Positions 45,883-58,100 of a DNA stretch of 64,000 nucleotides are shown in pieces. The stretch covers positions 2,914,001 to 2,978,000 of the forward strand of contig JAKULF010000005.1 of the NCBI GenBank assembly GCA_022661535.1. The letters are read 5' to 3'. The notes under the pieces are model-generated. The model saw only the letters and a list, made by a program, of their open reading frames with translations, did no database searches and was not told the origin of the DNA. The translations under genes were made by a program, and so were the position numbers. Each line of letters opens with the position of its first letter. Position 1 is the first letter of the stretch. This stretch comes from Eutypa lata. Taxonomy: Eukaryota; Ascomycota; Sordariomycetes; Xylariales; Diatrypaceae.

Positions 45883-47096
45883 AAAGGGTCAAATCGATCC
45901 TGTCGACTTAGAGAGTTGTATGTGTTCGTCGGTTCTAGTTGGGCATCGGGTTCAGCGACCATTCATTGCATTGGATAGGAGTTCCGCGGATTGTTTCTGT
46001 ATCTCGTGATTTTTCTACAGTCGCCTCAGTACGACGGTCTTGCACATAAAATAATTGAGCCTTATCTAGTTAGGCTTTGACACATAGTTCTACCTCTCTC
46101 AGTATTTAGTCGGAAATTCGATCGCATAATACACCTTGTGTTTGTTGTTTAGCCATGCTCTAGATCAATCGAGTCTGTATAATATCCCACCGTGGTCAAC
46201 TTTTGAACGGAGTCTAATTGCCATGTGGAATCGACTACATAACTCGCGTTGCTCTTGCAATATAGGATCGGCATGTTTAAGTGCTTCCTAGGCTTTCTAC
46301 AGTATATAACAATCTCTTGTCACGCGTAAGTATCATGTTCATTACTTAGTAGCTCCTAGCTCTCAATGTAGATAGAGTGAGTGCGTAGAACAAGTGAGAG
46401 GAAGGGTTGCATCAGGCTTGACTCCTACTCGACGATCACTAACCTAACTGTTGCTTCCCCTCAAACTCTACGGGTAGGTTCAAAAAGATGCTTCCATACA
46501 TGAGAAGTCCCAAACAACACAAGGCAGGAAAGCAGACACATCAGCAAAGGGGCATATTATTTACACAATTAACTACTATATGATAACTTCAGCACTAAAT
46601 ATATCGGCAATGTACCCGAATACCCAGACATAGGGATATTTTGGACTTCCCTCGGTCTCTGATCCGGGCAGTACTAACTAGAGTCCGCGAATCCAAATGG
46701 GTATGTGCGTGCCTATTTTTATATTAAAATATATATATATATAGATAAACCGAAGTGATTTGGGTATTCTCAATAAGTTCCGCTCCTAATCTCCACGTAA
46801 ACGGTCAAGGCCCTATGTATGTATATGCGTGTGTGTGTATGAATGTATGTATGTATATATCCCATGCGCCCCTTACCAGAAGGGGGGCCGACGGAGGGGG
46901 AGGGGGAGGAGGAGGAGGAGGACGCTGACAACCCAAAACCACGATCTATATAATCTTCAAATATAAAAAAAGAAATAAAAGTTGGGGGTTGACCGAACGC
47001 TCACTTTCAGGCAATAATACATCACAATCGAAAAAACACGCATGCGCCCTCTCCTACTTCTCTCTCCCCCTCTCTCTCTTCTCAGAACACTTACCG
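45883..47096. other. Convergent intergenic region NIPA/bHLH with simple repeats
   Basis: About 1.2 kb holding both 3' UTRs. It includes an (AT)n run (about 46729-46743), a GTGT/TATG-type run (about 46813-46860) and a G-rich tract at 46882-46921. No gene is supportable. Confidence 0.5.
46882..46921 (+). repeat. G-rich tract with quadruplex potential
   Basis: Runs of six, five and five G are followed by GGA triplets. On the minus strand this would be C-rich in the 3' region of the bHLH transcript. Confidence 0.5.
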
Positions 47097-48601
47097 TTAC
47101 ATATGGGGTTTATGATTCGGGGAAGAGGATGACGAGGAAAGGGCATCACCACCACCACCACCACCATTGTTCTCGCACCGGCAGAAGATCCACTTTAGCT
47201 TCTCGACGCTATCACGGAGCTCGTTCCTCTCGCCTTCGAGCAAAGCACACTCCCGCTCGAGGAGCTTGATGTGTCTTCGTGCCATATCCAGGACCTCGGC
47301 ACGGCTGACCTTGCGATCCGGTGAACCTAAACCTAAACCTCCTCCTCCTCCTCCTCCTGCTTCGAAGCCCCCATGGTGACCATGAAGATAATCTCCACCA
47401 CCACCACCACCACCCCCTCCTCCTCCTCCGCCTATCCCTCCCCCCACATCATTACTATTCTCACCATTCCAACCACCTTGGCCCTCCCCATTACCACCAC
47501 CTCCACCCCCTCTTCGCATATTCTCCGGCAGCGCCTCCAGGAGGTTCTCGAACTGCGCGTTCAGCCGGTTCCGGTACTGCTTCTCGACCTGGTTGTGGCA
47601 CTCGCGGCTGCGCCGCTCCTCGGCCGTCGCCGGCGGGTTGTGGTTCGCGTTCTTCGAGGCCCGCGACGCGCTGCGGAGCCGCGTCCGACTCCCCCTTATA
47701 CTGCCGCTACCACCGCCGCCGCCACCGCCGCCGCTGTAATTCGGCGACATCGACGGGAGGGTCGTGCTCTCGGGCGAAGAGGCCTGGTGGTAGCTCCGCC
47801 GCCTCTTCGATCTCGACGTAGCGATGGTAGTGGCGGTGGCGCCTTGTTGCTGCTGCTGCAGCAGCTTCATGGAGACGGGTTTCAGGGAGGGCGAGAGCAT
47901 CGCCGGAGTGGTGGCTATGGATGAGGCCGGGTTGCCTCGGCTCTGCAGATGATCCCTCTCGGATGCTTGGCGGTGGTGATGGTGATACATGAGTTCGGGA
48001 GTAGTAGTAGTAGTCGTGGTGTTGTTGTTATTTACAAAGTGAGGTAAAGGTGTCTCCCCCGAAGCGACCCAGTCACCGCTGCCGCCGCCGCCGCCGGCCC
48101 CCGTGGCCGAGCAATAGCCAGCTGAGCTAGCTTGCATGATCGCATGGCTCCCCGACGACGAAAAGTGCTGACCGAAGGGCCAGGGCGCCACTTCGCAGTG
48201 TGGAGTTAGCGCGAGGCTCGAAGCGTCGAGGCCATCGGCCATGTAATGGTCTTCATGAGACACGACATGGCTATTCAAGATAGACGACCCGTCGTCTAAC
48301 CTCGAGAACGAATGTCCATGAGATGCCATCTAGAAATCCCTTGTCAGCAAGAATAAAATAAAAAGCCCACTAGCTCCGTCTCCGTAGAAGGGGGCTGTGT
48401 CGTGTGTGGTGGTAGGGCCAATCGGATTCGTAAAAGACAAAATCTCTTTTCCTATAATGTCCGCCCTTGTCATTCGCTCTGCAGACCTTGCCCCTAACAA
48501 ACAATAGGATTCATCCGGTTCAAAGGGTGCAAGTGGGTGACGTGACGTACTCTAGAATTGTAAGCAGAAGCATGACCGTAGTATGACGGCATAGTGTTCA
48601 T
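47097..48601 (-). CDS. bHLH transcription factor with glycine-expanded loop
   Basis: The main exon, 48329-47097, encodes 410 residues. A probable first exon, 48601-48551, adds 17 (MNTMPSYYGHASAYNSR) through a GTACGT donor and a CTGAC...TTTCTAG acceptor lying exactly before the internal ATG, giving 427. The DNA-binding basic region and helix 1 read ERRSRECHNQVEKQYRNRLN then AQFENLLEALPENMRR; helix 2 resumes at DRKVSRAEVLDMARRHIKLL and continues into a leucine-zipper-like helix. Between the helices, where the loop is usually short, there are about 70 residues that are mostly Gly. Additional Gly, Asn-Thr, His and Gln runs occur N-terminally. The H/E/R pattern in the basic region predicts E-box binding. 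I cannot assign a named orthologue. It is convergent with the NIPA-type gene. Confidence 0.8.
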
Positions 48602-48908
48602 GGTCACTTGACTCCTTCAAGACGCTGCTTCTGGTTCTTCCTATCTCCTTTTGTGGTATGTATCGACGGTGAGGTCGGGTTGTTTACTATGAGGATTGCC
48701 TAGGTATAATCAACCAATGGTGTTGCGTGTTTAGAGAACTCGATATAGTCACTATCACCGACAGGAAATACACGAGGTCACAGCATCGATTTAATATGGA
48801 GGCAAGTCTATTTGTATATCCTCGGAAGCATTCGAAGCAACAGAGTATCGACACTGGCTATGTAACCACTTACTCTTCATTACCAATGTGCCCTTTTTGA
48901 CACATTAT

Positions 48909-48957
48909 TCCATACACACACGCGCGCACACACACACGCACACACACACACACATAC
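48909..48957. repeat. (CA)n microsatellite, CG-interrupted
   Basis: Alternating CA dinucleotides interrupted by CGCGCG and CG, about 50 bp, in the bHLH upstream region. Such alternating purine-pyrimidine DNA can adopt Z-form. Confidence 0.8.
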
Positions 48958-49513
48958 ACGCATACAACACAACGCACGTACATCGAATCGGCATGCGTCC
49001 TCAGACTGGCATCGTCTGAAGAGGCTTAAAAGGCTCTCATATAGGGGCTCTGGGTTTTGGCGGCGCGCGTTTATGCCACATACCGAGATGCACAATGCGT
49101 ACGATATCGCCAGCATAGCGAGATAGAAAAAGGTGAACCAAAACAAAACAAAAAGGCTCCTCCTCCGCTGCTACTGCAAAGGGAAGAGAGAGAGGGAAAA
49201 AAAAGGTCTCAAGCTGCTTCACCGCCTTCAGCCAAAACGCGCTGCCGCGCGCGGCCATTGGACCTACCAGAGCAGCGGAGCGCCTTAGATGTGGCCCCTA
49301 ATGCATCTACCCGTGCCAGAAACCGGATGAGGCCAACCCTCTCGGGCTAATATGCAAGTACCCGTCGCACCTCCACGTGCGGATGTGGAATTGCCGTCTC
49401 TCCGGAGGTTCGTCTTGGCTCTTATCCCTCTCATTAGGTGTTCTGTCTAGACCGTGCTACAGGGAACAGATGCAAGGTGGGGGCGGGTTTTGGTCCGCTG
49501 TAGGAAGAGGAAA

Positions 49514-49542
49514 GGGGGGGCGGGGGGAGGGGGAGGGAAGGG
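49514..49542 (+). repeat. Canonical G-quadruplex motif
   Basis: Five G-runs of 7, 6, 5, 3 and 3 are separated by loops of one or two bases, satisfying the G3+N1-7 pattern with a run to spare. Confidence 0.7.
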
Positions 49543-50231
49543 ATAGAGGAGCTAGGTAGCTATCTCGCTCAAATCTTGATCGCTACGCTGCAAGATGGAC
49601 ATTCTCAAGATTAGCTCTTGCAGCCGCGACTGTCAAGATCTTTGGTTTGGCATTCCTGATGGCAGGTTTTGTCTTTAACACCCGACCTATTACAGGAAAC
49701 AGTCGTGACGTCGCCAATACGCCGAGGTAGCATTGTCAGCCTAGGCAGCAGGCGCGCCCTTAGCCGTCGCCACCGTCGATATCCGCCGTCGATTCACAGC
49801 AACGTCGTCTAGCGTATGTAGTTGAGCTGCCATCGTTATTACTATCGCTGATGCAGACGTCGCATAGCGAGCTATACAGAGAGACCTGCTTGCCCCTTCT
49901 CCTTGTCATGGAACATGATGAGATGACCTAGATGGCAACGATCACTTACAGGCAGAACCCTTGACTACAGCGCGCCACCACTGCCACCAACGTTGAAAAA
50001 AAAAGAAGGAAAAACATAAGCCCTCGACAACTGAGATGGCGTCGCCCCCCTCGTCCGGGAAGTTCCTAGATGGAACAAGTCCCGCCTCGCCAGAGACCAA
50101 TTATCAAGACTTTACAAATTCATCCGAAGATTCCGCCTAAGGGGGGTTCCCTGTTGCGTGAGTATCTACGTTCGTTCGACCGATGGCTCCGTTGCATCAT
50201 GCTCGATGCAAAAGCAAGATTGGTGGTGTCT

Positions 50232-50380
50232 CTTCTTTTTTTTCCTTTTCCTCTATTTTCCCTCCCTTCCCCGTTTTCCTTTTCGAGGTTCAGTGAAACC
50301 GAGGCGTTCCCCAACGACATCATGTACGGCTTCGAAACAAAGACACAAAGGAAAGAAGAAGGAAAAGGAAAAAAAAAAAG
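50232..50380. repeat. Inverted polypyrimidine/polypurine repeat
   Basis: The 20-nt pyrimidine arm at 50232-50251 pairs with the purine arm at 50361-50380 at 19 of 20 positions, with a 109-nt spacer. It could form a hairpin in either strand. Confidence 0.55.
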
Positions 50381-52762
50381 ATACAGAGAATAGAGGAGAG
50401 AACGCCATCCGATGCCAATGAACGAATGGACGGAGATTGTTTCTTCGTTGATTGATGTTCCCGTGCGATGTGATAAGCCGCACATCAGAAACTGTGGGGG
50501 ATAGCTGCAGGGTGTGTCGTCGTCCCCGGGTTCTTCTTCCCATCCTGCCATCCCATCCTCAAGAAACCTACCCACACGGCTGCCGCTGTCTTCCACCCCA
50601 CCCCGGTTTTGCTATGAAATAAAAGGTGGCTGTTTCTAAAGGCGAGGAAAGGAGAGAGACATGTCCATCCCTGGCCGCAGCCGTTGGGTTGCATTGCATG
50701 GTTCGCCACACGTGTGCTATCTGGCGAGGCCTTTCTTGGTGTTCCTATGTATTAACGTTTCATCCTCGAGAAGTGTCAGTTACTAAATTGCCCATTGGCT
50801 GAATTACACGGTACTTGCTTCTCACACCACAGCGTTCGTTGACCCCCCCCTTTCCAAGACTTCGACATGAGCCAATGTGAGAAGGAGCCCTATCTACGAG
50901 CTCTATCCGTTCATTACCGGGTCAGTGGTAAAGACTTATCTGAATCATGCCAAGGCCTCATATGATCGGCCGTGAGATCTTGGAGTAAAATTAAGTCATT
51001 CCTATACAGTGGTTTTATGATAGTTAAGGAGTAAGCACAAGTGGAAAAACACCTGCTTCTCAACAAAACAAAAAACAAAAAAAAATCCTTTCATATATTG
51101 CGACGGGGATATTTACAGTGAACTGATCAATCAGATTTTAAGTAGCGGAAGAGGAAGGGCGGCGATGATACCAGATGCATCTAAGGAGGGTGAAGTTTGA
51201 CTTGACATAAAGCCTCCGGGAGAGAGGGTCCGACATCACCGCGATCTCGATGTCTATCTACCTGGATGTCCGATGAACATTCTATGCCCCTTTTTCTTTT
51301 TCTCGAGTGTTTTTTTCTTCCCTTCTCTCCCGTTTGCCGGGATGGCGCACCTTAAAATCCATTCAAGTAAGCCAGGTCCTCGTATTGCTTAGCATGACAT
51401 AGCCTAGCATGGCAGGGCATAGCGTGGCATAGGCATGGTTTAAAATAAAAACAACGGAATCGGCCCCGGGAGAACATCTAAAAGCCAAGCCCATGACTGG
51501 TGGGAAGAAAGAAAGACCGAGAGTGACGGGGGGAGGGACGAAATAAATAGAAACTGAGATACGATGAGATGCAATGCGATGCGAGAGCCTATCACATCGT
51601 GTGCTGACTACTTACTTAGTTAACTACTTACATAGCTGGTGTTACGCGTCCCGGCCACACGCAATAGATATGTAGTTCGATCGCGTTGCTTGTACCTGGA
51701 AAAAAAGGAGCCATGCGGGCGCCTGCAGATCACCCTGGCCATGATAACTTGAGGTTTAAACACCTTCATATGAAGCCTGATTTCGGCTGCTTAAAATAAA
51801 TCAATGTCGCCTCCTCGGCATACCCCAAACGAAGAGTGCATCTCACCGGCAATATCAGCGAGAGAAAAAAACGCGCCATCTGTCAAGGAAGTTCGCTGTT
51901 GGCTAGCAGAGACAACAAGACTCCATCTAACCTACCTAGTTTGATGTCCGGCATAGATGATTCATAGGTACTGTGAAGCAGGCAAGGCTCGATCGATCTG
52001 TCACGCGAATTTGATTATATTGTTTTAGATGATCCCTCAAGGGTCATCGTATCTACAGTACTTTCCGAACATCGAATTCATACATGGTGGTAGTAGTCCT
52101 GAACCATGTCTTTCCCTTCTCCCCGTCTGCCGTTAGAATTATACACAAGGGGCTTTTATATAGTATAGCAGTAATATGCGCGGCGCGTGCAAGTGCGCCC
52201 AACACGCAAAGTTACCAAGTTTTGATATCTGCACATCCCATTCCCATCATACGTCGTCATCGAAATTAAAGCAAGAAAAACAAAAACAAAAGATATATAC
52301 CGCCCGTCTCGTCCCGTCTATGGCGAATTGCAAAAAATGGAGACACCTGAACTTTTCGGATATTATCGCTTTTTTCCCTTTTTTGTATTTCCCTATGCTG
52401 CCGAAACGACCCAAAAAATGATGCCACAGAAAGAAAATGGTCAGGTGAAGACTGTGTGTCCTGAGTTATAAATGAATGATATTGTTGACGGAAGCGACAG
52501 ACTGAGAAAAACTGTGTACATCTACGGCTCGGATAATGGGGGTAGTGCTGTTTTCTGAGTCGCGTCGCTCGCTACGTAGAGCGATCAAACTGCAAACGTA
52601 TTGCAATGTTTTCGACCTGTGAAGGTATGGGTGCTTCTAAAAGAGTAAGACGAACGATGACAAGCGAGGGTTATACATCATCCATTAGGCCATCTATAAT
52701 GCTCGTTCGCCGTGATATTGAAGCTAAACATAAAAGAAAATGAGCTGCAGTCCTTGGGAGTC

Positions 52763-55153
52763 TTAAGGGCGTCGAGTGTTTGAGGGGACGTGAGGGAACA
52801 AGGCTAGTTGAGGCGAGTTATGGCTTCTGCTGGTAGTTCTCGCCCGTCTTCTAGGTTTTGGGACCTCCTGAGTATTAGGGACATTGGTAGCAGAGGCTTT
52901 CATGAGAAGATCGGCGTCTGATCTGTGTCGTTCATGGCCATGGTCAGGTCTCGAGGTTGGAAGGGCAGGCTCGGCCGACGTCACGATGTCATCTTCATTC
53001 GCGTCCACTACCACCGTCTGCTCTTCGTCGTTGACAATGACAGCGATGTTAGATTGCGACGTCTCACAATTTGCCTGCCAGCCGTCGAGGCTAGCACATG
53101 CGCTGTTGGTTGTCCATCCGGTCAAAGCAGTATTAATAGAACCATTGGATTTGTGGCGACTCGAGGAAAGGGAGTGCTCGGAGAAAGCAGAAACGTCAGT
53201 CGAAGCACTAGAACGCGCATGTAATAGCATCATCTTCTTGTCAAGTTGCAAGCTAGACCCACTAGGTGGCAGGTGGGTTAAAAAGTCTTCATCGTCATCC
53301 TCATCGTCATCCTCATCCTCGTAGTGTTGCAGTTCCTCCTTTTCATCGTACTCGGGGATTTGTTGATGGGGATCGGTGGAAATAAAGAACGTGGGCGACA
53401 TGCTAAGTCCCCGAGCTCGCTCGCGAAAGCTATCCGAGCGGGATAGTGCTCGATTATGCGCACGATTAGGTAGTGAGAAATTCGAAGCAACTGCAGTTGT
53501 TCCCGGTGTCACCGACCTTGACTGGGTTGGGTTCGACACTTGACTACCGGGGCTCCGAAGGGGAGCCTGGGAAGTGCGGGGAGACAACGCAGGTGGAGAG
53601 AAGCAATTGGGGCTGTTAATAGCACTGATCCTATAGTCCACGGTTGTACCTTCTTCCCACCCTATATCGCGCTGCGTTTCACCTGAGGGACGTTCCCAAG
53701 CAAAATCACAATCTGCTTCTGCCGCATGCTCATAGCAGTAGTCAATGTCATCCTCCCAAGTCTCACAAATAGCGTCATCGATCGTGAATTCGCTGGTAGC
53801 ACCAGTCCCAGGTGCTGGTTGGATTGTAACAAGGTCGAATTCCCCCAAGGTATCTGAAGCATCACTTGGTATTCGCTGTGATGCATCCTGCTGCGGTCTA
53901 GCCTTAGCCTGAGACAGTGACAATCGGTGCAAGGCTGGAACAGATACGCTGCCTCTCAATGAAACACGCTTGCTTGGAGGTTCTTTGGGCGTTGCATGAT
54001 TTTCTTCTTCCTCTGGGAGCTCGGGTAAAGAGGCCATAGCATTCGCTGAAAGCGGCCATGCAGCATCGTCGGGCGCGCAAGAAGGATCCGGCGTTTCGGT
54101 ATGTCTTGATGTCATATGTATATGAGGTTCGGATTGGCGGCGAGGCGGCCCAGGGATCGGAGCTAGACGCTCTGGATCGGCGGACGGTAATAGTTCAAAA
54201 TCGTCCAGCCGCGTAGATAAACGACTCGATATCCTTGGTGGCGGTGAGAATGGTGCCAAGATGGTGTCCTCTAGTGAGCTTGACGGACGGATGCGTGGCA
54301 GAAAGCTTTCCCTGTACGAAGAGTTGTTGGTATAGACGTCTCTCGGCGGTGTATGCGGGAGGTCTTGCTGGAGCTGTGCTTGATCGAGTTCGGGCTCAAA
54401 ATCTTGAATGTAGAGGAGCTCAGAAGAGAGGTTTTGAAACTGTATGTCATCGGCTTGAATCCCCTTCAACGAACCGTTGGTTGGTCTCTGACCTGCACGG
54501 ATACACGAGAACTCGGAAACTAACTCCATGCGGCTCGTCCGTTGTAGATTGGGAAGATTGTCCTTCTGGGTGTGTGTGAGATGCTGGAAGTTGTAAGGTT
54601 CCGAGATTTGTACTTTTTTCTGTGCTGGCATTTGCTCAGTGCCCTTCATGGATTTACGACGAGTAAATAGCGCTGTCATGGAACGTTGCTCCTTCGAAGT
54701 AGGCATAAAATCGGGACCCATTCCAGGGGGATATAATGCACCACTGGACATGTTAGGATCGCTGATATCCCGGCGTGCCTTGCTCTTGCGACTGAATATA
54801 GACTTCCCAAAGACTATAATACTGTCAGATCGGTCTTGTGGTGGTGCTATGTTGCTGCTGACGGACCGCGTTGACGACCGCCTTGATAGATGCGGATCAT
54901 CCATGCTGTGGTCCCATGATGAACCCGAAGATGTTGTTATTTGGCTGCTGTGCTTATCTACGGTAGAACTCTGTTTCAATTGTCTGCTCAGTGCTCGCAA
55001 GCGCTCTGGTGATGGCGGGCCATCGATCGCGGGCTCCATCAAATCATGCATGCCGCGACCGGCATTATGGAGCGTCCGGCGTGGTGAGATAGGCGGAGAT
55101 GATATAGTTGGGATGTCCGCTGCGGTGTTCCGCCGGCCACCGAGTGAATACAT
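52763..55153 (-). CDS. CRIB-motif protein without kinase domain, putative Cdc42/Rac effector
   Basis: Intronless frame of 796 residues from the ATG at 55153 (MYSLGGRRNTAADIP). Residues 183-196 read ISEPYNFQHLTHTQ, matching the CRIB core I-S-x-P-x2-F-x-H-x2-H that binds GTP-loaded Cdc42/Rac; the usual final Gly is replaced by Gln. The rest is largely disordered and Ser/Pro-rich, with many SPxR/RRxSS-type phosphosite-like motifs, an acidic run EDEDDDEDDDED (about residues 605-620), and a basic C-terminus. There is no kinase domain, so it is not a PAK. By analogy with Gic1/Gic2 it may act at polarity sites, but this is inference; no named orthologue is recognised. It faces a 6.5-kb gene-free upstream region. 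Confidence 0.65.
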   Translation of the reverse strand: MYSLGGRRNTAADIPTISSPPISPRRTLHNAGRGMHDLMEPAIDGPPSPERLRALSRQLKQSSTVDKHSSQITTSSGSSWDHSMDDPHLSRRSSTRSVSSNIAPPQDRSDSIIVFGKSIFSRKSKARRDISDPNMSSGALYPPGMGPDFMPTSKEQRSMTALFTRRKSMKGTEQMPAQKKVQISEPYNFQHLTHTQKDNLPNLQRTSRMELVSEFSCIRAGQRPTNGSLKGIQADDIQFQNLSSELLYIQDFEPELDQAQLQQDLPHTPPRDVYTNNSSYRESFLPRIRPSSSLEDTILAPFSPPPRISSRLSTRLDDFELLPSADPERLAPIPGPPRRQSEPHIHMTSRHTETPDPSCAPDDAAWPLSANAMASLPELPEEEENHATPKEPPSKRVSLRGSVSVPALHRLSLSQAKARPQQDASQRIPSDASDTLGEFDLVTIQPAPGTGATSEFTIDDAICETWEDDIDYCYEHAAEADCDFAWERPSGETQRDIGWEEGTTVDYRISAINSPNCFSPPALSPRTSQAPLRSPGSQVSNPTQSRSVTPGTTAVASNFSLPNRAHNRALSRSDSFRERARGLSMSPTFFISTDPHQQIPEYDEKEELQHYEDEDDDEDDDEDFLTHLPPSGSSLQLDKKMMLLHARSSASTDVSAFSEHSLSSSRHKSNGSINTALTGWTTNSACASLDGWQANCETSQSNIAVIVNDEEQTVVVDANEDDIVTSAEPALPTSRPDHGHERHRSDADLLMKASATNVPNTQEVPKPRRRARTTSRSHNSPQLALFPHVPSNTRRP

Positions 55154-58100
55154 TTTGAGCCGGGCCAATTAAGTGACCTGACTCTAGGCGTTGCAGTATT
55201 TTGATATACTCCGCCAACCTATGGAGAGGCGTGATACCTCGCGTCCCGAAGGTGAAAAGACGTGATAACGACAATCAAAGCTGCGCGAGAAGTGATAGGC
55301 TTGTCGCTGGAAGAGAATAAACAGAATGCGAAGGGAATTAATATGAATGACGCGATGGGAATGGTGGATAATCCTTGTCACAATTTAGACTGTCATGCAT
55401 GTCGTCCAGGGTTGAAATCAACGACAGAACAGGGGGGGTTGCACTTGGCTGGGACAGTAATTCTGACCCGTTAGGTGTGATTGCAGGGCCCTTATTATGT
55501 TTTATCTGATGAGGATAAATTCTTCTTTGGTGTATCTGCTCAACGACAAGAAGCAGTATATATTCAAAACCGAGTTCCCTTATAGGAATGTTCCCCTAGA
55601 TTTCGCCAGCTGCGTCTGATTCCTGGGGAAAGGACTAGGCGAATCAAGCTAGGAGAATATTTCCCCGGAATTTGTTTCGGCGCAATTTCGTCGAGATCGT
55701 GGCCGAGAATCGCCGAATACCAAGCAGAGACAATGACTACAAGCAGTTGTGCTGAAGTCAGGCGATGCCCCAGTTCTGATCAGGCCCGAGAATAAGGATA
55801 ACACTGCCGATCTTTCTTCGGGTACGACGATCGCCACGTTGGTTGTAGTCCCCGTTTTTGTAAGTGGAATTCTATCCGGATTTCGACAACCACCCAGTTA
55901 TTTCAATGCCGAGGTATCCTCGAACTTATGAAAGGTGTTGTTAAGACGAAACCAAGTGTTTTGTTATAGACCCGTCGTGTCAATTACCGTGATTTTGGCT
56001 GATTTGTAGTCTCTATAAAACGAGAGTAGGCTCAACACTGGGAATAGGCCTAGGATCTAAGTTTGAAGATGCAAGAGTCCTGGTGTTTATTGTACTTTGA
56101 TAGTCAAATCAAATAAAAGCTAATTGAATATTAGCACACCAGAGCAAAATGCGACATGGGATTGAATGTTGACAAGAACCCTTGCCATGCGATCAGGGGT
56201 ATAAAACATAGCTAAAGGCATGGTTTAGGAAAACGGTACCGAGAGGTGTAATCCATCACCCGTCTTGTTGCCGCAGTCATCAATATAGAACATAATCCAG
56301 AACGAATGGTGAGTGATTCTTGTGTTACACCGCAGATGATAATGGTAGGTATCTTTCAGCTACAATGCGAGAGCTATGGCTTGGCCTCTAGAAACTGAGC
56401 AAGTACCCGTAACGAATCACGAACAGTGACCAGCTTGAATTCAAGATAGACTCGATAGAAATAGTAATGAACCTGCCTGACCACTTACCTAGGGTTAACT
56501 CCAAAGTGGATTGCAATGGTGTATTAATTCCTCCTTCAAGAGCCTCCTTCGTATATAAGATCCCAAGTGCAGCAAAGCAATTGGTATGGCAGAAGAGCTT
56601 AATAGTTGAGTCGATATAATCGCGGTTGTTTTCGTGTTGGCGATTCCTTCCAATGGCTCTTGCTTAGACCTTATCAAGTCGACACGGAGTCCCGTTGCGT
56701 AGCTATTATTATATCGACCCCAATTGTGCGTCACAGCTGTTTGGTTGTTTTCTTTTTTCCCGACCCGTATATGCACCGACGTTCGAAGCTTCCGCAGCAC
56801 CCGTACTGGTTTCCGAGATGATGTGGGAGGAGGCGACGTTGTATGTTATTATTGACGTAGACTGGACATAGGGAGTACGTAAATTCGGACGTGTTGAAGC
56901 TAGAGTTATCCAAGATGCCACTTATGCAAGGTACAACAACGCGACTAATGCTTAAGCATGACGAACTGTAACTAATACATGTTCGTGATAACCAAGTTGT
57001 CGTGGATTTATGATCATCAGTGATTCATAATAACCAGACCTCTAAGGACAGAGCTCTAATAAGCACTTGAATAACAAATAGACACTGGGACACATTTTCT
57101 GGGGGAGAGGGAGGAGTCTTGGAGTCCATCCGCTAACTAACTACTACTACTATGCAGGAACAGGAACCGACGAGATGCAGCCCCACACTCTACTAGGGGA
57201 GGCTCACTGGGCTCATGTTGACTCTTGCGCTGGTGTGTGGATCGACCGTTCCCTTGGAGGGATGGTCCCTACTGCTCGCAGGACAAACGTTGACAAGGTC
57301 GAGTGCTTCGTTGAAGTGGAGCGGACCCTGATGTCTGGTACCGGGGACTCCTTGCCGGGATGTCGGGTTATTTTCTTTTTTTCTGAATCGAGCTAGCAAA
57401 TAGTAGTAAAATTTACTCTCCCCATCCATCGTGGAGCCGAGTAGAACGAACTTGGCGAGCTTGGAATAATATGCTAACGATGTCTAGCCATACAGGCCTA
57501 GACGCGATTGATAGCTATGTATGTAACTATTTCTATGTATGTTGGTATATAATTCCCTAATTCTCTTAGCTAGGTCTCAATTACGGACGATTAGTAGGGC
57601 TGTCGTCGTGAGACGTGAATATTGCCTTCGTAGGTGTTCTACGGAACACGAATTGTAAACCGTTCTACATAACAGGTAGCTTACCCGTCTACTTCGTACA
57701 CAACTACCTACACAAATTAACTATACCGTACAGTATGTATTCTATTCACCTACGACCCGGTTGTTACTTAGGAGGCTGGCTAGTGTTTGTTGCATGTGAT
57801 AACGCGTGCGTATATGTATAATAAGCATTCTTATAGTAATCGCGACCCGTCTTCTCTCGGCCGGTGGGCCTATGTGGTCTTCAGTGGCCTAAAAGAATGG
57901 GAGTCCAGGCCTGTAAGCGGCACTGAAGGATATACCCGATCCCTTTTCAAGGGTGTTTTCTGCCAAATGCGCTTATTCTTCCTCCTTCCCCGGCAAAAGG
58001 GCATAAAATGTACGGACGCAGCATCTATCGAGACTCGAGAGGGGTTCGCATATTGGTATGCAAGTTCTTAGGAGGCTAACGGATATAGGTAGTTACTGCA

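Larger units (their letters stand above)
48602..52762. other. 4.2-kb intergenic region with simple repeats
   Basis: Upstream region of the bHLH gene and 3' region of the CRIB gene. It contains a (CA)n/(CG)-interrupted repeat (48909-48957), a G-quadruplex motif (49514-49542), an inverted polypyrimidine/polypurine pair (50232-50251 and 50361-50380) and an A-rich tract (51060-51085). Open frames here are short and compositionally driven; I see no supportable gene. Confidence 0.5.

Noticed and set aside
47321..47924. Ser/His/Pro-rich frames opposite the bHLH gene
   Set aside because: They mirror the Gly-coding GGT/GGC repeats of the bHLH exon on the other strand.
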